Both the position numbers and the translations under genes were made by a program. From Pseudomonadota bacterium (GTDB lineage: Bacteria > Pseudomonadota > Alphaproteobacteria > Caulobacterales > Caulobacteraceae): a stretch of 5,867 bases of DNA. Location: positions 1 through 5,867 of the forward strand of contig JAEZCL010000185.1 of assembly GCA_023433585.1 (NCBI GenBank), given 5' to 3'. The notes beneath the pieces are model-generated. The model saw only the letters and a list, made by a program, of their open reading frames with translations. It searched no databases and was not told the DNA's origin. This document shows, one piece after another, positions 4,839 to 5,867 of the stretch; positions within the stretch are counted from its first letter, which is position 1, and every line of letters starts with the position of its first letter.

Positions 4839-5867
4839 ATGACTGACACGACCGAGACCATCGCGTTCCGATCCGGCACCTACCGGACGGCCACTGTGGA
4901 GCAGACCTGGGCACGGGTCGGCGGCATGCTCGACCGGTTCCGGATCACCCGGGTCGCCGACATCACCCGGCTCGACGAGATCGGCCTACCGGTGCACGTC
5001 GCCTACCGGCCGGTCGGAGCCACCATGGCGGTGAGCGTCGGCACCGGCGCCACGGCGACGCAGTCCCGGGTCAGCGCGGTGATGGAGAGCATCGAGTCCT
5101 GGCATGCCGAGAACCTCCGGGCGGGGGCCGCCCGGCGGTCCCCGGCCGAGGCGCTCGACCTGCCGTACGACGTCCGGTGGCTGCACCTGGCGGAGCGGTC
5201 GCCCCTGACCCCCGCCGTCGACCTCGACTGGGTGGCCGGCCGTGGGCTGGTGACCGGAGCGCCCTGCCTGGTGCCGCGCGCCACGATCGAACTCGACTTC
5301 ACCGTCCGGCGGGGCTGGGACCGCGCCCTGTTCACCCCCAGCAGCAACGGGCTGGCCACCGGCAACACCTTCGCCGAGGCCAGCCTGCACGCCCTGCTGG
5401 AGGTCGTAGAGCGCGACTGCATCGCCCCTTACTGCACCTCGCCGCTCGCCGAGCGCACCTACACCGATCCGGGCACCGCCACGAACGCGATGACCCGCAC
5501 CGTGCACGAGGCGCTGGTGCGGGCCGGCTGCTGGGTGGAGGTCTGCGACATCACGAACGCGGTCGGCGTGCCCTGCTACGCCGCCTCGATCTGGTCCCCC
5601 GACCTGCCGGTCACCTTCGGCGGCTTCGGCTGCCACGTGGATCCGGAGATCGCTGTCGGCCGGGCCATGTCGGAGGCGGCACAGTCGCGGCTGGTCATGG
5701 TCTCCGGGGCCCGGGACGACATCGACGCCACCGCGTACCACGACGTCGGCGCGCCGCCGGTGCCGCCGCCCACCGTCGATCGGCCGGTCCGGCCGGTCCG
5801 CCGGGACCTCCCGCCGGCCGGAGACGTGACCCAGGTGCTGCGCGAGCTGGCGTCGCGGGTGCAGCGG
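4839..5867 (+). CDS. YcaO-family peptide-modifying enzyme (3' partial)
   Basis: YcaO proteins use ATP to activate a peptide backbone amide, giving azolines from Cys/Ser/Thr or, with TfuA-type partners, thioamides or other backbone changes. The frame runs to the window end (343 residues seen; relatives of this type are about 400, so the C-terminus is missing). Visible ATP/Mg-binding motifs are SAVMESIESWHAE (79-91, S-xxx-E-xx-E), NTFAEASLHALLEVVERD (176-193, with Glu180, Glu188, Glu191, Arg192) and EAAQSR (279-284). The ATG has GGGAG five bases upstream. The N-terminus (FRSGTYRT, then FRITRVADITRLDEIGLPV) resembles stand-alone and TfuA-associated YcaO proteins more than the large SagD-type cyclodehydratases, with no fused E1-like domain before the YcaO fold. 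The position after two leader peptides makes these its substrates. One oddity: the GKG often seen near residue 68-70 reads GTG (Gly-Thr-Gly). The exact chemistry is not settled by the sequence present. Confidence 0.92.
   Translation, partial: MTDTTETIAFRSGTYRTATVEQTWARVGGMLDRFRITRVADITRLDEIGLPVHVAYRPVGATMAVSVGTGATATQSRVSAVMESIESWHAENLRAGAARRSPAEALDLPYDVRWLHLAERSPLTPAVDLDWVAGRGLVTGAPCLVPRATIELDFTVRRGWDRALFTPSSNGLATGNTFAEASLHALLEVVERDCIAPYCTSPLAERTYTDPGTATNAMTRTVHEALVRAGCWVEVCDITNAVGVPCYAASIWSPDLPVTFGGFGCHVDPEIAVGRAMSEAAQSRLVMVSGARDDIDATAYHDVGAPPVPPPTVDRPVRPVRRDLPPAGDVTQVLRELASRVQR

Noticed and set aside
4986..5741. 251-codon minus-strand ORF
   Set aside because: It lies opposite the YcaO gene, which has clear family motifs. 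The antisense protein is low-complexity Gly/Arg/Pro/Ala sequence typical of GC-rich shadow frames.
1..5867. CRISPR array, tRNA/rRNA, insertion sequence or attachment site
   Set aside because: No spaced direct repeats, cloverleaf-type sequence, transposase or terminal inverted repeats were seen on either strand.

Overview
The window is very GC-rich, with coding sequence strongly biased to G or C at third codon positions, GTG as well as ATG starts, and GGAG-type ribosome binding sites. This points to an actinobacterium. The overall style (an NHLM-type exporter beside a YcaO gene) would suit Micromonosporaceae such as Micromonospora, but the genus is a guess. The content is one piece of a gene cluster for a ribosomally made, post-translationally modified peptide (RiPP) of the NHLP (nitrile-hydratase-like leader peptide) class. 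It is cut at both ends.

Layout. (1) 1-2805, plus strand: the 3' part of a large NHLM-type ABC exporter subunit with an N-terminal accessory region, six membrane segments and a complete ATPase, but no visible C39 peptidase. (2) 2813-3559, minus strand: a MerR-family regulator, converging on the exporter with only 7 bp between the stop codons. (3) 3560-3926: a non-coding divergent control region with a short AT-rich island. The island holds two overlapping, oppositely directed promoter-like sequences and a dyad. (4) 3927-4289, plus: precursor peptide 1, a leader of about 106 residues followed by a core with seven Cys in its last ten residues. (5) 4290-4433: a spacer with a strong hairpin and a possible internal promoter. 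(6) 4434-4808, plus: precursor peptide 2, with a related leader ending in a Gly-Gly site and a hydrophobic core without any Cys, Ser or Thr. (7) 4839-5867, plus: a YcaO-family ATP-dependent peptide-backbone-modifying enzyme, open at the window end.

Inferred working model: the MerR protein controls the divergent promoter. Both leaders recruit the YcaO enzyme, and probably partners beyond the right edge such as a TfuA, an E1-like protein or a dehydrogenase. The leaders are then removed, probably by a C39-type peptidase transporter outside the window, and the products are exported by the NHLM system. The most interesting point is the pairing of two leader-related precursors with opposite core chemistry: one is almost pure Cys, ideal for azoline/azole formation, and the other cannot be heterocyclised at all. 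Either the YcaO acts on only one core, or it does a different chemistry such as thioamidation on the second.
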